Below, one piece after another: positions 1 to 10,418 of a stretch of DNA of 64,000 nucleotides. The notes below the pieces were generated by a model, which had not been told where the DNA came from, searched no databases, and saw nothing but the letters and a program-made list of their open reading frames with translations. Positions within the stretch are counted from its first letter, which is position 1. Each line of letters starts with the position of its first letter. A program made the translations under genes and the position numbers. Source of the DNA: Plasticicumulans acidivorans (GTDB lineage Bacteria; Pseudomonadota; Gammaproteobacteria; Competibacterales; Competibacteraceae); contig NZ_QGTJ01000003.1 of the NCBI RefSeq assembly GCF_003182095.1, forward strand, positions 310,001 through 374,000. The letters are read 5' to 3'.

Positions 1-329
1 TCGTTACCGATCAGCTTGGTCGGCACCTGCCCCGACAGCACCACCAGCGGCACCGAGTCCATGTACGCCGTCGCGATGCCGGTCACGGCGTTGGTCACGC
101 CAGGCCCTGAAGTCACCAGTACGACACCGGGCTTGCCGCTGGCACGGGCGTAGCCGTCCGCGGCATGTGCGGCCGCCTGCTCGTGACGTACCAGTACATG
201 CTTGACGTCGTTCTGCCCATGCAGGGCATCGTATATATGCAGCACTGAGCCACCGGGGTAGCCGAACACCAGTTCGACTCCCTCTTCTTTCAGGCAGCGG
301 ACGACGATCTCGGCACCGGTGAGTTCCAC
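1..329 (-). CDS. ilvB: acetolactate synthase large subunit, N-terminal part (cut by window edge)
   Basis: Thiamine-diphosphate enzyme of branched-chain amino acid synthesis, condensing two pyruvates or pyruvate with 2-oxobutyrate. Only the first 109 codons are inside the window. The translation shows the N-terminal ThDP-binding domain: FGYPGG near residue 23, the catalytic Glu in [20 protein letters not shown] and a conserved TSGPG. The start is a GTG at 329 preceded by AGGAG (340-344) at good spacing; no ATG fits better. The small subunit and ilvC would be expected beyond the left edge. It is divergent from the DUF4124 gene. It could be named ilvB, ilvI or ilvG; the isozyme cannot be told from this fragment. 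Confidence 0.93.
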   Translation of the reverse strand, partial: MELTGAEIVVRCLKEEGVELVFGYPGGSVLHIYDALHGQNDVKHVLVRHEQAAAHAADGYARASGKPGVVLVTSGPGVTNAVTGIATAYMDSVPLVVLSGQVPTKLIGN

Positions 330-587
330 GGCTGAGGTCTCCTATGCGAGATGACAGATTGCGGTTGACGGCGGCCTCGGGCCGCGCAGACTAGCCTTCG
401 TCGGTGTGAGGACCTGGCCTGGCGTCGGGTATTGCCCGTCAGGCTCCGCGCTGCGGGAAAGGCTGGATCGTCGGCGGGTTCGGTCACACGGTACGGACCG
501 CGCAAACTATCCGCTCGACCGATGCAGGTCAAGGCGCAGCGCCGACAACGACAGCTCACTCGTCCTTGTGATCAGGGGAGATCATGC
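330..587. promoter_or_regulatory. divergent intergenic region between ilvB and the DUF4124 gene
   Basis: These 258 bases hold no convincing gene. They must carry the promoters for the two divergent genes. A short GC hairpin (GCGGCC-TCG-GGCCGC, 371-385) lies in the ilvB leader but has no U-tract. I see no leader peptide rich in branched-chain codons, so classical ilv attenuation is not supported. Confidence 0.4.
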
Positions 588-1013
588 ATGCTTGAACGTC
601 TAGCGATCCTGTGTACGGCGGCGACCTTCGCGCTCACCGCACAGGCTGGTGTGTACAAATGGCAGGATGCCGAAGGACATACCCACTATTCATCTTCACC
701 GCCGCGCAACTCGCAGGCGCAGGAGATCAACGTCCGCGCCGGCACCGGCACCCCCGAGGCTCAGCCACCCGCACAAACGCCGCCGCCAACGCCCACAGAC
801 GAAGGCAGCAATGCTGGTGGCCAGTCCGACGCCGACACTCCGCGCAATCAGGATGCCTGCACCAAAGCCCGCGAGAACGTGCGCATACTCGAAAGCACGC
901 AGCCGGTCACGATCGAAGGTCAGGACGGTAAGCCGGTATTGCTTGACGACACCGCACGGGCACGCGAACTGGAGCGGGCACGCAAGGGCGTCGAGTACTT
1001 CTGCCATCCATGA
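588..1013 (+). CDS. DUF4124 domain-containing secreted protein
   Basis: Small exported protein of unknown function, 141 residues. Residues 1-20 form a signal peptide ending in AQA. The mature protein opens with GVYKWQDAEGHTHYSS, the DUF4124 signature found at the N-terminus of many gammaproteobacterial envelope proteins. A Pro/Gln/Thr-rich low-complexity linker follows, and then a C-terminal segment with two cysteines that could pair. The start is the ATG at 588, seven bases after GGGGAG. An upstream in-frame extension to 432 lacks a ribosome site and would bury the signal peptide. No function can be assigned. Confidence 0.8.
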   Translation: MLERLAILCTAATFALTAQAGVYKWQDAEGHTHYSSSPPRNSQAQEINVRAGTGTPEAQPPAQTPPPTPTDEGSNAGGQSDADTPRNQDACTKARENVRILESTQPVTIEGQDGKPVLLDDTARARELERARKGVEYFCHP

Positions 1014-1149
1014 TGCAGGACGCACGTCCAGCGACGCCGTCGAGCGAATACGGCCGATGCCTGTCATCGATCCCGTCCCGTGAAGCAGCGCGCTACACTG
1101 CGCGCCGCTTCACCGCCTAGGCCGGCCTACCCGGAGACATCGACCCCTC

Positions 1150-2862
1150 ATGCGCGTATCTCGCTTCCCCCTTTACACCCTCAAAGAAACCCCGGCCGAC
1201 GCCGAGGTCATCAGCCACAAGCTCATGCTGCGCGCCGGCATGATCCGCAAGATCGCCGCCGGTGTTTACACCTGGATGCCGCTCGGCCTGCGCGTGCTGC
1301 GCAAGGTCGAAGCCATCGTGCGCGAGGAGATGGATGGCATCGGCTGCCTGGAAATGCTGATGCCGGCCGTACAACCGGCCGAGCTGTGGCAGGAATCCGG
1401 GCGCTGGCAGCAGTACGGCCCCGAGCTGCTGCGCCTGAAGGACCGCCATGATCGCGACTTCTGCTTCGGGCCAACGCACGAGGAGGTCGTCACCGACCTG
1501 TTCCGTCGCGAAATCAAGAGCTACAAGCAACTGCCGGTGGCGTTCTACCAGATTCAGACCAAATTCCGTGACGAGGTCAGGCCACGCTTCGGCGTCATGC
1601 GCGCACGCGAGTTTCTGATGAAGGACGCCTACTCCTTCCACATGGATCGCGAATCGCTGCAGGCGACCTACGATGCGATGTACGGCGCCTACATGCGCAT
1701 ATTCTCGCGCCTGGGGCTCGATTTCCGGCCGGTCATCGCCGACAACGGGTCGATTGGTGGCAGCGGCTCGCAGGAATTCCACGTCCTCGCGGCCTCCGGC
1801 GAGGATGACATCGCCTTCTCTAACAGCAGCGACTACGCCGCCAACGTCGAGATGGCCGAGGCCATAGCGCCTGTCGAAGGGCGTCCGGCACCGACGCAGG
1901 ACATACTCCGGGTACACACACCGGGCGTGAAAACCATTGCCGACCTGTGTGCCTTCCTCAAGCTGCCAGCGCAGCAGACGGTCAAGGCAATCGTCGTCGA
2001 CGGCGAGGACGGCACGCCGGTGCTGCTGCTGCTGCGCGGCGACCACGAGCTCAACGAGATCAAGGCGGAAAAACTGCCGGCGGTGAAAGCACCGCTGGCG
2101 ATGGCCAGCGAAGCGTCGATTCAGGCGGCCTTCGGCGCCGCCCCCGGCTCGCTCGGCCCGATCGGCTTCCCCGGCAAGATCATCGCCGACCGCAGCGTCA
2201 TGGCACAGGCTGATTTCGTCATCGGTGCCAATCAGGACGACTGGCACATCACCGGTGTGAACTTCGGCCGCGACCTGCCCGAGCCTGAAGTCGCCGACCT
2301 GCGCAAGGTCATCGCGGGAGATCCCAGCCCGGACGGCCAGGGTACGCTGTCGATCCGTCGCGGCATCGAAGTCGGTCACATCTTCCAGCTTGGTCAGAAA
2401 TACAGCACCGCGCTCAATGCCAGCGTGCTGGACGAAGGCGGACGCAGCCAGACCGTGCTGATGGGCTGCTACGGCATCGGCGTATCCCGCGTCGTCGCCG
2501 CGGCCATCGAGCAGAACAACGACGAGCGCGGCATCATCTGGCCGCAGGCGATGGCCCCCTTCCAGATCGCGCTGGTGCCGATCAACGGTCGCAAATCGAC
2601 ACGCGTCGGTGAAGCCGTCGAAACTCTCTACGCCGAACTCAAGGCCGCGGGCTTCGATGTGCTGCTCGACGATCGCGATGCCCGGCCAGGCGTGATGTTC
2701 GCTGACATGGAGCTGATCGGCATCCCGCACCGCATCGTCGTCAGTGACAAGGGACTGGACGCCGGCACCGTGGAGTACAAGGCGCGCCGCGCCGATGCCA
2801 GTGAGCAGATCCCGCGTGACGCCTTGCTCAGCGCTCTGCGCGAGCGCATGGACAAGGCCTGA
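1150..2862 (+). CDS. proS: prolyl-tRNA synthetase
   Basis: Class II aminoacyl-tRNA synthetase charging tRNA-Pro in the cytoplasm. At 570 residues it has the bacterial long form: catalytic motif 2 region around residues 135-165 ([18 protein letters not shown]), an inserted YbaK-like editing domain at roughly 225-400 that clears Ala-tRNA-Pro, motif 3 ([10 protein letters not shown]) near 440, and a C-terminal anticodon-binding domain from about 470. The ATG at 1150 follows GGAG about 11 bases upstream. It appears monocistronic and ends before a hairpin shared with the convergent acyP. A 537-codon antisense reading frame across it is a GC artefact. Confidence 0.98.
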   Translation: MRVSRFPLYTLKETPADAEVISHKLMLRAGMIRKIAAGVYTWMPLGLRVLRKVEAIVREEMDGIGCLEMLMPAVQPAELWQESGRWQQYGPELLRLKDRHDRDFCFGPTHEEVVTDLFRREIKSYKQLPVAFYQIQTKFRDEVRPRFGVMRAREFLMKDAYSFHMDRESLQATYDAMYGAYMRIFSRLGLDFRPVIADNGSIGGSGSQEFHVLAASGEDDIAFSNSSDYAANVEMAEAIAPVEGRPAPTQDILRVHTPGVKTIADLCAFLKLPAQQTVKAIVVDGEDGTPVLLLLRGDHELNEIKAEKLPAVKAPLAMASEASIQAAFGAAPGSLGPIGFPGKIIADRSVMAQADFVIGANQDDWHITGVNFGRDLPEPEVADLRKVIAGDPSPDGQGTLSIRRGIEVGHIFQLGQKYSTALNASVLDEGGRSQTVLMGCYGIGVSRVVAAAIEQNNDERGIIWPQAMAPFQIALVPINGRKSTRVGEAVETLYAELKAAGFDVLLDDRDARPGVMFADMELIGIPHRIVVSDKGLDAGTVEYKARRADASEQIPRDALLSALRERMDKA

Positions 2863-2890
2863 ACAACACTGCGCGTGCCGGTACTAAAAG

Positions 2891-2919
2891 AAAAGGCAGG
2901 CAATAAAGCCCGCCTTTTT
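2891..2919. terminator. bidirectional hairpin terminator between proS and acyP
   Basis: AAAAGGCAGGC (2891-2901) faces GCCCGCCTTTT (2908-2918) across a six-base loop, with A and T runs on the outer ends. The single mismatch reads as a G-U pair in the minus-strand transcript, so the hairpin is best formed for acyP but can serve both convergent genes. Confidence 0.75.
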
Positions 2920-2922
2920 CAT

Positions 2923-3192
2923 TCAGCCGCAGGTAAAGCCAACGTGTGGCTCGAACAACGCATCAGTGGCATGCACCTGTTCGACATGTGCCGCCGGCGG
3001 CCCCTGCCACAACCACTGCTCAAGGGACGCAACCGCCTCGGTGGCACCGCAGGCGAGCACCTCGACCCGACCATCGGGCAAATTACGCGCATAACCACTC
3101 ACGCCGAGCTCGGTCGCCCGCATCCGGGTACAGGCTCGATACGCTACGCCCTGAACCCGGCCAGACACCTGGAAACGACGGCATACCACCAT
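2923..3192 (-). CDS. acyP: acylphosphatase
   Basis: Small alpha/beta enzyme, 89 residues, hydrolysing acyl phosphates. The active-site signature GRVQGVAYR places the catalytic Arg at residue 19, and the second catalytic residue is Asn37 in [12 protein letters not shown]. The start chosen is the ATG at 3192 because GGGGAGG sits five bases upstream. A GTG at 3216 that overlaps the stop of the upstream thioredoxin gene is in frame but would add eight non-conserved residues. The two genes are in any case translationally close and probably co-transcribed. Confidence 0.9.
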   Translation of the reverse strand: MVVCRRFQVSGRVQGVAYRACTRMRATELGVSGYARNLPDGRVEVLACGATEAVASLEQWLWQGPPAAHVEQVHATDALFEPHVGFTCG

Positions 3193-3212
3193 CCGAGCCT
3201 CCCCACGCCCCA

Positions 3213-3698
3213 TCACCCTCCCGTGGAGGTGCCGCGCAGGTCATTGATGAGCAATTCGATACCTGCAGCGGTCACCGGGCCGATATATGTACGTGCCAGT
3301 TCTCCATCGGGGGTCACGATGAAGGTCGTAGGTACGCCCTTCAGGCGTGGCAGCCCGGGAATCGGCTTGGCGTCGGCCATCACCACCGTATAGCTGATCC
3401 CCGCACGAGAGACGAACTGCTGCAGATCAGTGCGCGAAATCGACTCATAGTTAACGCCGATGACCACCGCGTCGCGATCCTTGTGCAGCTCGTTGAAAGC
3501 TTCGAGCTCCGGGAGTTCCTCGACACAAGGGCCGCACCAAGTCGCCCATACGTTGAGCACCACCCATTTGCCGCGCTGCGACGCCAATGAAAACTCGCTC
3601 CCGTCGACACCAGGGAGCTTGATATCGATCGGCTCGGCAATGGCGATCTGCCCCCATACAGCGAGCAGCAGGGTCAGCCCCAGTCGGTGCAGCACCAT
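3213..3698 (-). CDS. TlpA/ResA-like periplasmic thiol-disulfide oxidoreductase
   Basis: Thioredoxin-fold protein of 161 residues, exported by a signal peptide (residues 1-21, ending AIA). The active site is WCGPC with cysteines 55 and 58. [10 protein letters not shown] contains the conserved cis-proline loop. This architecture is typical of TlpA/ResA/DsbE-like proteins that reduce disulfides in the periplasm, for example in cytochrome c maturation. The substrate cannot be deduced, since no cytochrome c biogenesis gene is adjacent. GGAGG lies just before the ATG. The downstream partner is acyP; the upstream gene is a DUF4398 lipoprotein. Confidence 0.88.
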   Translation of the reverse strand: MVLHRLGLTLLLAVWGQIAIAEPIDIKLPGVDGSEFSLASQRGKWVVLNVWATWCGPCVEELPELEAFNELHKDRDAVVIGVNYESISRTDLQQFVSRAGISYTVVMADAKPIPGLPRLKGVPTTFIVTPDGELARTYIGPVTAAGIELLINDLRGTSTGG

Positions 3699-3722
3699 CG
3701 GCCTCCGGTCACGAGCGTGGAA

Positions 3723-4013
3723 TTACGGCGCGACGGAACGACGCGCTCCTGCAATTTCGGCGGCATCGCGGGCACGCACGGCCTGATCCCGTGCTTCCAG
3801 AGCAAGCTGACGCGCTTCCTGGTAAGCCCCTTCTTCAAGTCGCGACTGGGCCCGATCGAGCAAAGCACGCGCGTCAGTCAGTTGGGCGCCCGGTACGGCC
3901 TCCGCCGCCCGAATGGCCAAGCGTGCATCGCTCATTTCCTGAGCAGGCGGTGTCGTCGCACACGCGCTTACAAGGAGCAGAGAAACGACAAAGACTGTGC
4001 GATGGAGATTCAC
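3723..4013 (-). CDS. DUF4398 domain-containing lipoprotein
   Basis: Predicted outer-membrane or periplasmic lipoprotein of 96 residues. A hydrophobic N-terminus ends in the lipobox LVSAC, with the lipidated Cys at residue 18. The mature part is a short Ala/Arg/Glu-rich helical hairpin with TPR-like character, matching DUF4398, a family often found near OmpA-type proteins. The start is a GTG with a weak ribosome site. It is transcribed in the same direction as the TlpA-like gene, 24 bases upstream of it. No experimental role is known to me. Confidence 0.75.
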   Translation of the reverse strand: MNLHRTVFVVSLLLVSACATTPPAQEMSDARLAIRAAEAVPGAQLTDARALLDRAQSRLEEGAYQEARQLALEARDQAVRARDAAEIAGARRSVAP

Positions 4014-4127
4014 TGACTTAAGATGCCGCGCGGCAGTCCCGGCCGGATATGCCGGGGCAAGCTAGCACCCGCTTTCGACGAGCGTCAAGCCATGCCTTGA
4101 CACTCAAATTCCCCCTGGAATCCGCCG

Positions 4128-5502
<1,375 letters not shown>

Positions 5503-5566
5503 GCGTCGTCCGTTGCTGCGAGGCTTGAATCCCGATGATGGCGCAAACGACTTCGCTCACGTATAG

Positions 5567-5604
5567 TGCAGAACGCTTTCAGCCGCGACTGGAAGCGTTC
5601 TGCA
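5567..5604 (+). other. strong hairpin in the leader region of rhlE
   Basis: TGCAGAACGCTTTC (5567-5580) is complementary to GGAAGCGTTCTGCA (5591-5604) over 14 pairs with one G-U, around a ten-base loop. A TATAGT box lies just upstream (5562-5567). There is no U-tract, so a terminator is unlikely. It could be a 5'-UTR structure or an operator ahead of the helicase gene. Confidence 0.5.
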
Positions 5605-5712
5605 TCGCTCTCTGACCTCCCTCGACGCCCTTGCTGGCGTGTGACGACTTACCGGTTAGCGACGATGGTATCCGCGCGCCGGTGATTCGGTATTACTCCG
5701 AAACCCAGGTCC

Positions 5713-5738
5713 GAATTCCCTCACTGGAACGGGAATTC
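5713..5738 (+). repeat. GAATTCCC inverted repeat upstream of rhlE
   Basis: An eight-base perfect inverted repeat (5713-5720 and 5731-5738) separated by ten bases sits 43 bases before the rhlE start. Together with the larger hairpin at 5567 it makes the 278-base rhlE leader structured. Long structured leaders are known for some cold-regulated DEAD-box genes; regulation here is inferred. Confidence 0.4.
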
Positions 5739-5780
5739 AGGCCGCTGTGCGCCTTTGCTCCAGCACTTTCGGAGTTGTAG

Positions 5781-7229
5781 ATGTCATTTGCTGATCTCGC
5801 CCTTGATGAAGCCCTGCTGCGCGCCCTGCGTGAATCGGGTTATACCGCCCCCACCCCGATTCAGGCCCAGGCGATCCCGGCAGCGCTCGAGGGCAAGGAC
5901 CTGATTGCCTCGGCTCAGACCGGCACCGGGAAGACCGCAGCGTTCATGCTGCCCGCGCTGAACCGTTTTGTTCAGGCCTCCCACAACCGCCGCCGCAAGG
6001 CTCGCGTGCTGGTACTGACACCGACCCGCGAGCTGTCCAGTCAGGTCATGGACGCTGCGCGTAAGTACGGCAAGTACTTGCGGGTTTCGACAGTCAGCCT
6101 GCTTGGCGGCATGCCGTATGGCCCGCAACTGCGTCAGCTCGGCGGCCCCCTGGATCTGATCGTCGCCACCCCGGGCCGCCTGCTCGATCACGTCGACCGT
6201 GGCCGCCTGGACCTGTCAGAGGTCGAACTGCTGATCCTCGATGAAGCCGACCGCATGCTGGACCTCGGCTTCGCCGACGACGTCGCCCGCATCGCCGCCG
6301 CGACGCCGGCCACACGCCAGACGCTGCTGTTTACGGCCACGCTCGATGGTGCCATGGCCCGCCTGGCAGCCGATCTGACCCAGGATGCACAGCGCATCGA
6401 AATCGAAGGCACTGCCGATCGCCACCAGAACATCGAACAGCGCCTGCACGTTGCCGACGACCTGCCGCACAAGCACCGGCTGCTGGACCATCTGGTGCGT
6501 GACGACAGCCTTGATCGTGCCATCATCTTTTCGGCCACCAAACGTGATGCCGATGCGCTCGCCGAACGGCTGCGTGATTCCGGCTTCGCTGCCGCCGCGC
6601 TCCATGGCGATATGCATCAGACGATGCGCAATCGCACCATCGCGCGGCTGCGCAACGGCCAGATTCGTCTGCTTGTCGCTACGGACGTGGCCGCACGGGG
6701 CATTGATGTCCAGGGCATTACGCACGTCATCAACTTCGACCTGCCGAAGGCGGCCGAAGACTATGTGCACCGCATCGGCCGAACCGGCCGTGCCGGACGC
6801 AGCGGCGTAGCGATTTCCTTCGCGTCGAATGCTGATGTCCAGCATCTCGACCGTATCGAGCGTTACACCGGATATCGGATCGACGAGCACGTGATCGAAG
6901 GCTTGGAGCCCAGCCGCCCCTTGCGCCGTGGCCGTCCGGGTGGACGCGGCAGGCCGAGCGGGCGCCGCAGTGGACCGCAGCGCGGCCAGAGAAACGGCGC
7001 GCCCCACTACAAATCCGGTGAGAACGGGGGGCGCTCTGCAAGCAACAGCGGTTCGGGTCAGCAGACTCGGCTGGAAGGTGCGGGCGCCGCGTATCGGATC
7101 GGCAATACCACGGAACACTCAAGGCGCGGCCATGGCCGTGACGACGGTGCACGCAAGCCGGGCCACACCCGCTCTACGGGGCGCCCGGAAAGCTATCGTT
7201 CCAGCCGCCCGTCACGTCACCACGACTGA
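5781..7229 (+). CDS. rhlE: DEAD-box ATP-dependent RNA helicase, RhlE type
   Basis: RNA helicase of 482 residues acting in RNA remodelling, ribosome assembly or decay. Helicase motifs are in order: Q-motif (YTAPTPIQAQAIP), motif I AQTGTGKT at residues 45-52, PTRELSSQV, TPGRLLDH, motif II DEAD in LILDEADRML, motif III in LLFTATL, ATDVAARGIDV and motif VI HRIGRTGRAGR. The C-terminal tail from about residue 390 is very rich in Arg, Gly and Ser, typical of the RhlE/CsdA-like auxiliary RNA-binding tails. GGAG lies seven bases before the ATG. The long structured leader suggests post-transcriptional or temperature control. Confidence 0.95.
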   Translation: MSFADLALDEALLRALRESGYTAPTPIQAQAIPAALEGKDLIASAQTGTGKTAAFMLPALNRFVQASHNRRRKARVLVLTPTRELSSQVMDAARKYGKYLRVSTVSLLGGMPYGPQLRQLGGPLDLIVATPGRLLDHVDRGRLDLSEVELLILDEADRMLDLGFADDVARIAAATPATRQTLLFTATLDGAMARLAADLTQDAQRIEIEGTADRHQNIEQRLHVADDLPHKHRLLDHLVRDDSLDRAIIFSATKRDADALAERLRDSGFAAAALHGDMHQTMRNRTIARLRNGQIRLLVATDVAARGIDVQGITHVINFDLPKAAEDYVHRIGRTGRAGRSGVAISFASNADVQHLDRIERYTGYRIDEHVIEGLEPSRPLRRGRPGGRGRPSGRRSGPQRGQRNGAPHYKSGENGGRSASNSGSGQQTRLEGAGAAYRIGNTTEHSRRGHGRDDGARKPGHTRSTGRPESYRSSRPSRHHD

Positions 7230-7247
7230 TCGCTAGACGGCTCTGCC

Positions 7248-7285
7248 GGCCGAGCAGGCTGCAGCGAAATATGCAGCCCTCGGCC
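7248..7285. terminator. hairpin between convergent rhlE and the glutaredoxin-like gene
   Basis: GGCCGAG (7248-7254) and GGCTGCA (7257-7263) pair with TGCAGCC (7272-7278) and CTCGGCC (7279-7285), giving 14 pairs with a two-base bulge and an eight-base loop. It lacks a U-tract. Its place between convergent stops suggests transcript-end protection or a bidirectional terminator. Confidence 0.5.
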
Positions 7286-7297
7286 ACGCAGAGAGAA

Positions 7298-7546
7298 TCA
7301 AGTCAGGAACAAAGTCAGCGTCTGACTGTCAAACGGCCACTTCAACTCGGCCCCTGTATCCAGCCGCACCAACACCGGAATAGCTGTCGCATAACGTTCG
7401 AGCAACATGTCGTCGGTCGCAATATCAACTTCCGTGACCGCCCCGCCGAGCAGCGAGTAGCAGATCGTTTGCGCTTGTTCACACAGATGGCAGCCAGAAG
7501 TGCCATAAAGCTGCAGGATATTCAGTGAAATTGCGTGATCTGCCAT
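7298..7546 (-). CDS. glutaredoxin-like (DUF836) family protein
   Basis: Small thioredoxin-fold protein, 82 residues from the start used here. LYGTSGCHLCEQA holds a CxxC pair at Cys19 and Cys22, followed by a TAIPVLV cis-Pro segment, as in the DUF836/glutaredoxin-like family. The ATG at 7546 gives the usual family length. Earlier in-frame ATGs at 7573 and 7624 exist and none has a good ribosome site, so the start is uncertain. It is divergent from the exopolysaccharide acyltransferase gene. A general redox role is inferred from the fold only. Confidence 0.75.
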   Translation of the reverse strand: MADHAISLNILQLYGTSGCHLCEQAQTICYSLLGGAVTEVDIATDDMLLERYATAIPVLVRLDTGAELKWPFDSQTLTLFLT

Positions 7547-7701
7547 TTCAGGTTTATAAAAATGTTGTGTCATAGTCTGTATTGGCCTGTCATGTTTACG
7601 ATCCGCGCGTTGATATGCCAACATGGCGCCCGTTTACAGGGTGCGCCAGTACATTGCTAACCGGCAGCGGATCGCTCCGCGAAGCACGGCGGGGAAGAAA
7701 C

Positions 7702-8694
7702 ATGATGCAAGGGACGAAGTCCGGATGGCATGTAGCATCGGGCACGATGCAGGTCGAAGACTGCGTGCGATCTCGTCCTTATTTCCATTCGCTGCCGTCC
7801 TGCGCTTCCGGGCCTTCAGGATCGCTATCGCGGAAACTGCCATTGCGAGCCCCACGGCTGCTTAGTCAGTCTGCTTCCCGATCTTCGCACCTGAGCAGTG
7901 GGAACATTCCGGGGGACGACGACGACGCTACGGATCTGCGGCGATCCCGGCAACGCAAAGCGGCGGCTGACGCATTCTGCAAGTACTTCTATCTGCTGCC
8001 CGCCAATACTGCCGCGCTGCGCGAACGCGTATTCCAGCTCCGTTACGACGTGTATGTTCGCGAGTTCGCTTACGAGTCCGCTGACAGCTGCCCGGAACAG
8101 CTGGAACGCGATGCATATGACGAGCAGGCACGGCATTGCCTGCTCGTGCATCGGCCCACCGGGATGCCGGCGGGCTGTGTCAGAATCGTCCTGACCAACC
8201 CGCGCGATCGCATGGCGCCGCTGCCGTTTGAGAAGTTCTGTCAGTCGGCCTTGCGCAAACAGGCCTTCGACAGCTTCGCGGTCAACCGCGAAACCATTTG
8301 CGAAATCTCACGTCTGGCGGTACCTGCACATTTTCGCCGCCGCATCGGCGACTCGCCGACGCAGGGTCATGCACTACAGGACCCGAGCGGACTGCATGAC
8401 CGTGAGCGTGATGGTTTCCCGCTGATTCCTGTCAGCCTGTTCCTCGCCGCCGCCTCGATGTCGGTGGCCAATGGCTGCCATCATGCCATCGCCATGATGG
8501 AGCCACGCCTTGCCCGCATGACTCGTCGCTTCGGTCTGCCATTCCAGCAAGTGGGCGATCTGATCGACTACCACGGCCCGCGCGCACCTTATTACGTGCA
8601 GCGCGAGGGATTCTTTGCGACCGTCAATCCAGAGATCTATCGCCTGCTGCTGCTGATCGACCAACAGTTGTCATTCAACGCTTACGACAGCTGA
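7702..8694 (+). CDS. PEP-CTERM/exosortase system-associated acyltransferase
   Basis: GNAT-like acyltransferase of the family that accompanies exosortase A exopolysaccharide loci. The conserved part starts near 7980 (CKYFYLLPANTAALRERVFQLRYDVY) in a form resembling autoinducer synthases: RYDVYVREF, CLLVHRPTG, CEISRLAVP and a C-terminal GDLIDYHGPRAPYYV. The ATG at 7702 follows GGGGAAG and yields 330 residues, leaving an unusual N-terminal extension of about 90 residues rich in Ser, Arg and Pro. The true start may be later, but no good ATG, GTG or ribosome site exists there. It is first of the left arm of the locus. Confidence 0.82.
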   Translation: MMQGTKSGWHVASGTMQVEDCVRSRPYFHSLPSCASGPSGSLSRKLPLRAPRLLSQSASRSSHLSSGNIPGDDDDATDLRRSRQRKAAADAFCKYFYLLPANTAALRERVFQLRYDVYVREFAYESADSCPEQLERDAYDEQARHCLLVHRPTGMPAGCVRIVLTNPRDRMAPLPFEKFCQSALRKQAFDSFAVNRETICEISRLAVPAHFRRRIGDSPTQGHALQDPSGLHDRERDGFPLIPVSLFLAAASMSVANGCHHAIAMMEPRLARMTRRFGLPFQQVGDLIDYHGPRAPYYVQREGFFATVNPEIYRLLLLIDQQLSFNAYDS

Positions 8695-8713
8695 AAAGGC
8701 AGCCCACCGTGCC

Positions 8714-8751
8714 AGGGGGTGAAAGTTACGTCTTGCGACACGTACCCCCCT
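8714..8751 (+). other. GC hairpin between acyltransferase and acyl-CoA ligase genes
   Basis: AGGGGGT (8714-8720) faces ACCCCCCT (8744-8751), with an inner ACGT/ACGT pairing. Only two to three T residues follow. It may weaken read-through from the acyltransferase gene into the ligase gene. Confidence 0.3.
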
Positions 8752-8828
8752 TTCCGACCTGACGGCATCATGGCTTTGTCAGAATAGTGGAATGCTCATC
8801 TGAGCGCTTCGCGAGCGGTCACCAGACC

Positions 8829-10418
8829 ATGCAAGGACTACTTCACGAGCTGATCTACGCCCAGGCCATGGGTCAGGGCGACATGCCGGCTATCCGTCAC
8901 CGCAAGGATTGCGATTCGTATGCGCAATTGGCCGAGGCGGTACAGCAGTTCGCGGGTGCCGCCCGAAGCTGCCGTCTGGCGCCATCCGAGCGCATTGCCA
9001 TATGGCTCGCGAAACGCCCCGAGACGGTCGCTGCGATCTTCGGTACCTCGGCCGCCGGCGGCACTTTCGTCCCGGTCAATCCACTGCTGAAAGCCGAACA
9101 GGTCGCCTACATCCTGCGCGACTGCAACGTGCGCATCGTCGTCACTGATCGCGAACGAGCCAAACTGCTGGAAGCCGTTCTCGGTGACTGCGGCGACGTG
9201 CACACGCTGGTCATCATCGACACGCGTGACGGCGACGCGCTGCCGCAAGTGCCACATATCGAGAGCCTGCGCTGGGAGGACTTCCTTGCCGGGGCCGGCG
9301 GAGCGGGCGGACACCGGCGCATCGATACCGACATGGCGGCGATTCTCTACACCTCCGGCAGCACCGGTCGGCCGAAGGGCGTCGTGCTCTCGCATCGCAA
9401 CATGCTGACCGGCGCCTGGAGCGTCGCCAGCTACCTCGGCAACAACGCCGACGATCACCTGCTGGCCGTGCTGCCTTTCAGCTTCGACTATGGCTTGTCG
9501 CAGCTGACCACGGCCTTCCACGTCGGTGCGCAGGTCACCCTGATGGACTACCTGCTGCCCCGCGACGTGGTCAACGCCGTCGCCCGCGGCGGCATCAGCG
9601 GACTGGCCGCCGTGCCGCCGCTGTGGGTCCAGCTCGCCCAGCTCGACTGGCCGCAAGCCGCCGTCGACAGCCTGCGCTACATCACCAACTCCGGCGGCAA
9701 GATGCCGCGTGCAACGCTCGATCAGCTGCGCACGAAGCTGCCGCGCACGACGCCGTTCCTGATGTACGGCCTCACCGAAGCCTTCCGCTCGACCTATCTG
9801 CCACCGGCCGAGATCGACCGCCGCCCCGATTCGATCGGGAAAGCCATCCCCTTCGCCGAAATCATGGTGGTACGCGAAGACGGCTCACCATGTGCGCCGG
9901 GTGAGCCCGGCGAGCTGGTGCATCGCGGCTCACTGGTCGGACTCGGCTACTGGAACGACCCGGAAAAGACCCGCGAACGCTACAAACCGACTCCGGGCCA
10001 GCCAGCCGGCCTGGTCAACCCGGAGCTCGCAGTGTGGTCCGGCGACAACGTGAAGATGGACGAGGAAGGCTTCCTCTACTTCATCGGCCGCAAGGACGAC
10101 ATGATCAAGACCTCCGGCTACCGGGTCAGCCCGACCGAAGTCGAAGAAGTGCTGTACGCCTCCGGCCTGATCGCTGAAGCAGCGGCCATCGGTGTGGCAC
10201 ACCCGGCACTCGGCCAAGCCGTCGTCGCCGTCATCAAGGCCCATGCGGAAGGCTTTTCCGACGATGCGCTGATCGCCCACTGCAAACGCCAACTGCCGAA
10301 TTTCATGGTACCGCTCGCCGTCGTCCCGCGCGACGCACTGCCACGCAACCCCAACGGCAAGATCGACCGCAAGCAGCTCGCCGCTGAGCTGGCGAACCTG
10401 TTCGGTGACGAGGCATGA
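8829..10418 (+). CDS. acyl-CoA ligase (AMP-forming), exosortase A system-associated
   Basis: ANL-superfamily adenylating enzyme, 529 residues. The P-loop-like motif YTSGSTGRPKGVVLSH lies near residue 176, the Ala/Thr/Glu-rich aromatic motif at YGLTEAF, the hinge region around GRKDDMIKTSGYRVSP, and the catalytic Lys in NPNGKIDRKQL. It would activate a carboxylic acid as an acyl-AMP for transfer to CoA or a carrier protein. It overlaps the PLP decarboxylase gene by four bases, the conserved pairing of exosortase A loci. The ATG at 8829 is preferred over a GTG at 8787, which would add 14 non-conserved residues. The substrate is unknown. Confidence 0.93.
   Translation: MQGLLHELIYAQAMGQGDMPAIRHRKDCDSYAQLAEAVQQFAGAARSCRLAPSERIAIWLAKRPETVAAIFGTSAAGGTFVPVNPLLKAEQVAYILRDCNVRIVVTDRERAKLLEAVLGDCGDVHTLVIIDTRDGDALPQVPHIESLRWEDFLAGAGGAGGHRRIDTDMAAILYTSGSTGRPKGVVLSHRNMLTGAWSVASYLGNNADDHLLAVLPFSFDYGLSQLTTAFHVGAQVTLMDYLLPRDVVNAVARGGISGLAAVPPLWVQLAQLDWPQAAVDSLRYITNSGGKMPRATLDQLRTKLPRTTPFLMYGLTEAFRSTYLPPAEIDRRPDSIGKAIPFAEIMVVREDGSPCAPGEPGELVHRGSLVGLGYWNDPEKTRERYKPTPGQPAGLVNPELAVWSGDNVKMDEEGFLYFIGRKDDMIKTSGYRVSPTEVEEVLYASGLIAEAAAIGVAHPALGQAVVAVIKAHAEGFSDDALIAHCKRQLPNFMVPLAVVPRDALPRNPNGKIDRKQLAAELANLFGDEA

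Noticed and set aside
1117-2730. A 537-codon open frame antisense to proS
   Set aside because: It mirrors the proS frame in high-GC DNA, gives His/Asp/Gly-rich sequence with no motif and no ribosome site, while proS is complete with all synthetase motifs.
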